Positions 62,548 to 64,000 of a DNA stretch of 64,000 nucleotides are shown in pieces. This stretch comes from Streptococcus suis S735 (GTDB lineage: Bacteria > Bacillota > Bacilli > Lactobacillales > Streptococcaceae), in NCBI RefSeq assembly GCF_000294495.1, contig NC_018526.1, positions 1 through 64,000 on the forward strand, read 5' to 3'. Below the pieces are notes generated by a model. The model did not search any database. It had not been told where the DNA came from and saw only the letters and a list, made by a program, of their open reading frames with translations. The position numbers and the translations under genes were made by a program. Positions within the stretch are counted from its first letter, which is position 1. Every line of letters begins with the position of its first letter.

Positions 62548-64000
62548 ATGTCACATATTATTGAACTACCAGAAATACTAGCCAACCAGATTGCGGCTGG
62601 TGAGGTCATTGAGCGACCAGCCAGTGTGGTTAAGGAGTTGGTGGAAAATTCCATTGACGCAGGGGCTAGTCAGATTGAAATTAGTGTTGAAGAGGCTGGC
62701 CTCAAAATGATTCAAATTACGGATAACGGTGAGGGGATTGCCCCTGATGAAGTAGCGCTTGCCCTCCGCCGTCACGCCACCAGTAAGATAAAAAATCAAT
62801 CGGATTTGTTTCGTATTCGCACCCTCGGTTTTCGTGGAGAAGCCCTGCCCTCCATTGCTTCTGTCAGTCATATGATCATTGAGACAGCTACGGCAGACTC
62901 TGCACACGGACTTCATTTGGAGGCCAAAGGTGGTGTCATCGAGAAAGAGGAGCCAGTTAGTCGTCCAGTTGGTACGCAGATTACTGTTTCGGATTTATTT
63001 TACAATACCCCTGCTCGTCTCAAATATGTTCGCAGTCAACAGGCTGAATTATCACATATTGTTGATGTTGTAAATCGATTGAGTCTAGCTCATCCGGAAA
63101 TAGCCTTTGTCTTAGTAAACGAAGGACGAGAATTAATTAGAACTGCAGGGACAGGGAAACTTCGTCAGGCAATTTCAGGGATTTATGGGATTGCTTCTGC
63201 CAAAAAAATGGTTGAAATTGAGGCAGAAGATCTGGATTTTCAGATTTCAGGTTATGTTTCCTTGCCAGAGTTGACTCGTGCCAACCGCAACTACATTTCC
63301 ATTTTTATCAACGGTCGCTATATCAAGAATTTTTTGCTTAATCGAGCGATTTTGGAAGGTTACGGCAGTAAGTTGATGGTTGGACGCTTTCCGCTGGCAG
63401 TCATTTCTATAGAAATTGACCCCTATCTTGCTGATGTCAATGTGCATCCGACCAAGCAGGAAGTTCGCATCTCCAAGGAAAAAGAACTCATGACCTTGAT
63501 TCGAGAGGCGATTAGTCAAGCACTTAAAGAGCAGGACTTGATACCAGATGCTCTTGAGAATTTAGCTCAGTCAAGTACTCGACCAAAAGTAAAAGCAGAG
63601 CAAGGCACCTTACCACTCAGAGAGCCAAAAATCTATTATGATACGATTAAGCAAGACTTCTTCTTAAAACCAGACGTGGTCGCTGAGGATGTCAAACCTC
63701 TCGAAGAGGATAGGCAAGAGATTGTTGAGTCGCCTGTCGAAAATAGACCTACATCTGTTCAATTTGCAGAACGTCAGTCGGTGGAATCAGAAGATCAGGA
63801 GCATCCTAATCTAAGTGCAAAAGAATTGGCAAAACTGGCAGATAAATTAGACCGGGAGGAAACATCGACATTTCCAGAGTTAGAATATTTTGGTCAAATG
63901 CATGGGACGTATTTATTTGCACAAGGCAAGACAGGACTTTATATCATTGACCAGCATGCCGCACAAGAGAGGGTCAAATACGAATACTACCGTGAGAAAA
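62548..64000 (+). CDS. mutL: DNA mismatch repair protein MutL (5' part)
   Basis: MutL couples MutS mismatch recognition to repair. The frame runs off the window end, so at least 484 residues are seen. The GHKL ATPase motifs are clear: [19 protein letters not shown] near 14-32, ENSIDAGAS near 34-42, DNGEGI near 60-65 and [12 protein letters not shown] near 91-102. After about residue 330 comes the usual variable linker and the start of the C-terminal dimer domain ([11 protein letters not shown]). I choose ATG 62548, since AGGAG is 5 nt upstream, over the adjacent ATG at 62545. Confidence 0.97.
   Translation, partial: MSHIIELPEILANQIAAGEVIERPASVVKELVENSIDAGASQIEISVEEAGLKMIQITDNGEGIAPDEVALALRRHATSKIKNQSDLFRIRTLGFRGEALPSIASVSHMIIETATADSAHGLHLEAKGGVIEKEEPVSRPVGTQITVSDLFYNTPARLKYVRSQQAELSHIVDVVNRLSLAHPEIAFVLVNEGRELIRTAGTGKLRQAISGIYGIASAKKMVEIEAEDLDFQISGYVSLPELTRANRNYISIFINGRYIKNFLLNRAILEGYGSKLMVGRFPLAVISIEIDPYLADVNVHPTKQEVRISKEKELMTLIREAISQALKEQDLIPDALENLAQSSTRPKVKAEQGTLPLREPKIYYDTIKQDFFLKPDVVAEDVKPLEEDRQEIVESPVENRPTSVQFAERQSVESEDQEHPNLSAKELAKLADKLDREETSTFPELEYFGQMHGTYLFAQGKTGLYIIDQHAAQERVKYEYYREK

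Overview
The window starts at the dnaA start codon and reads as the origin-proximal end of a low-GC Firmicute chromosome, almost certainly Streptococcus suis. The gene order dnaA-dnaN-...-ychF-pth-mfd-S4 protein-divIC-serine hydrolase-tilS-hpt-ftsH-comX-rRNA is the conserved streptococcal origin order. A 21-codon gene at 56389 ends in GNWGTWVEE, which I recognise as the S. suis competence pheromone (XIP).

Layout. (1) 1-15.6 kb: replication initiation (dnaA, oriC boxes, dnaN), a lipid kinase, translation and repair genes (ychF, pth, mfd), a division gene, tilS, hpt and ftsH. (2) 15.9-16.4 kb: comX, the alternative sigma factor for competence. (3) 16.6-23.5 kb: an rRNA operon with three tandem promoters, 16S-tRNA-Ala-23S-5S and 16 further tRNAs. 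(4) 23.5-30.6 kb: cell-shape and wall genes (mreC, mreD, pcsB), prs, an aminotransferase, recO, plsX and an acyl carrier protein. (5) 30.7-46.2 kb: the purine operon purC-L-F-M-N-H-D-E-K-(two AT-rich unknown genes)-purB. (6) 46.2-52.5 kb: an accessory cluster of three nearly identical 29-30 residue cationic peptides, preceded by four ComX-type promoter boxes and followed by two ABC-2 permeases, a CPBP protease, an ABC ATPase, an ABC exporter and two small proteins. (7) 52.7-55.2 kb: ruvB, a GNAT acetyltransferase and a HAD hydrolase. (8) 55.4-56.5 kb: comR and comS. (9) 56.5-59.4 kb: an IS110-type transposase, a strongly structured non-coding stretch and an IS4-type element with an internally deleted transposase. 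(10) 59.5-64 kb: folC, a competence-box mini-transcript candidate, a GT-C-like membrane protein and the 5' part of mutL.

How the parts connect. The whole competence relay is visible. ComS pheromone and ComR (55.4-56.5 kb) should act on a GACA-N4-TGTCCTGT box found at the same distance (24 nt) from the -10 of both comS and comX. ComX should then act on TACGAATA/TGCGAATA boxes, four of which lie in tandem ahead of the peptide/ABC cluster. The cluster therefore looks like a competence-induced leaderless peptide (bacteriocin-like or signalling) system with its own export and self-protection genes. This is the strongest candidate here for an undescribed system. Its regulation rests on visible motifs; its activity is inference.
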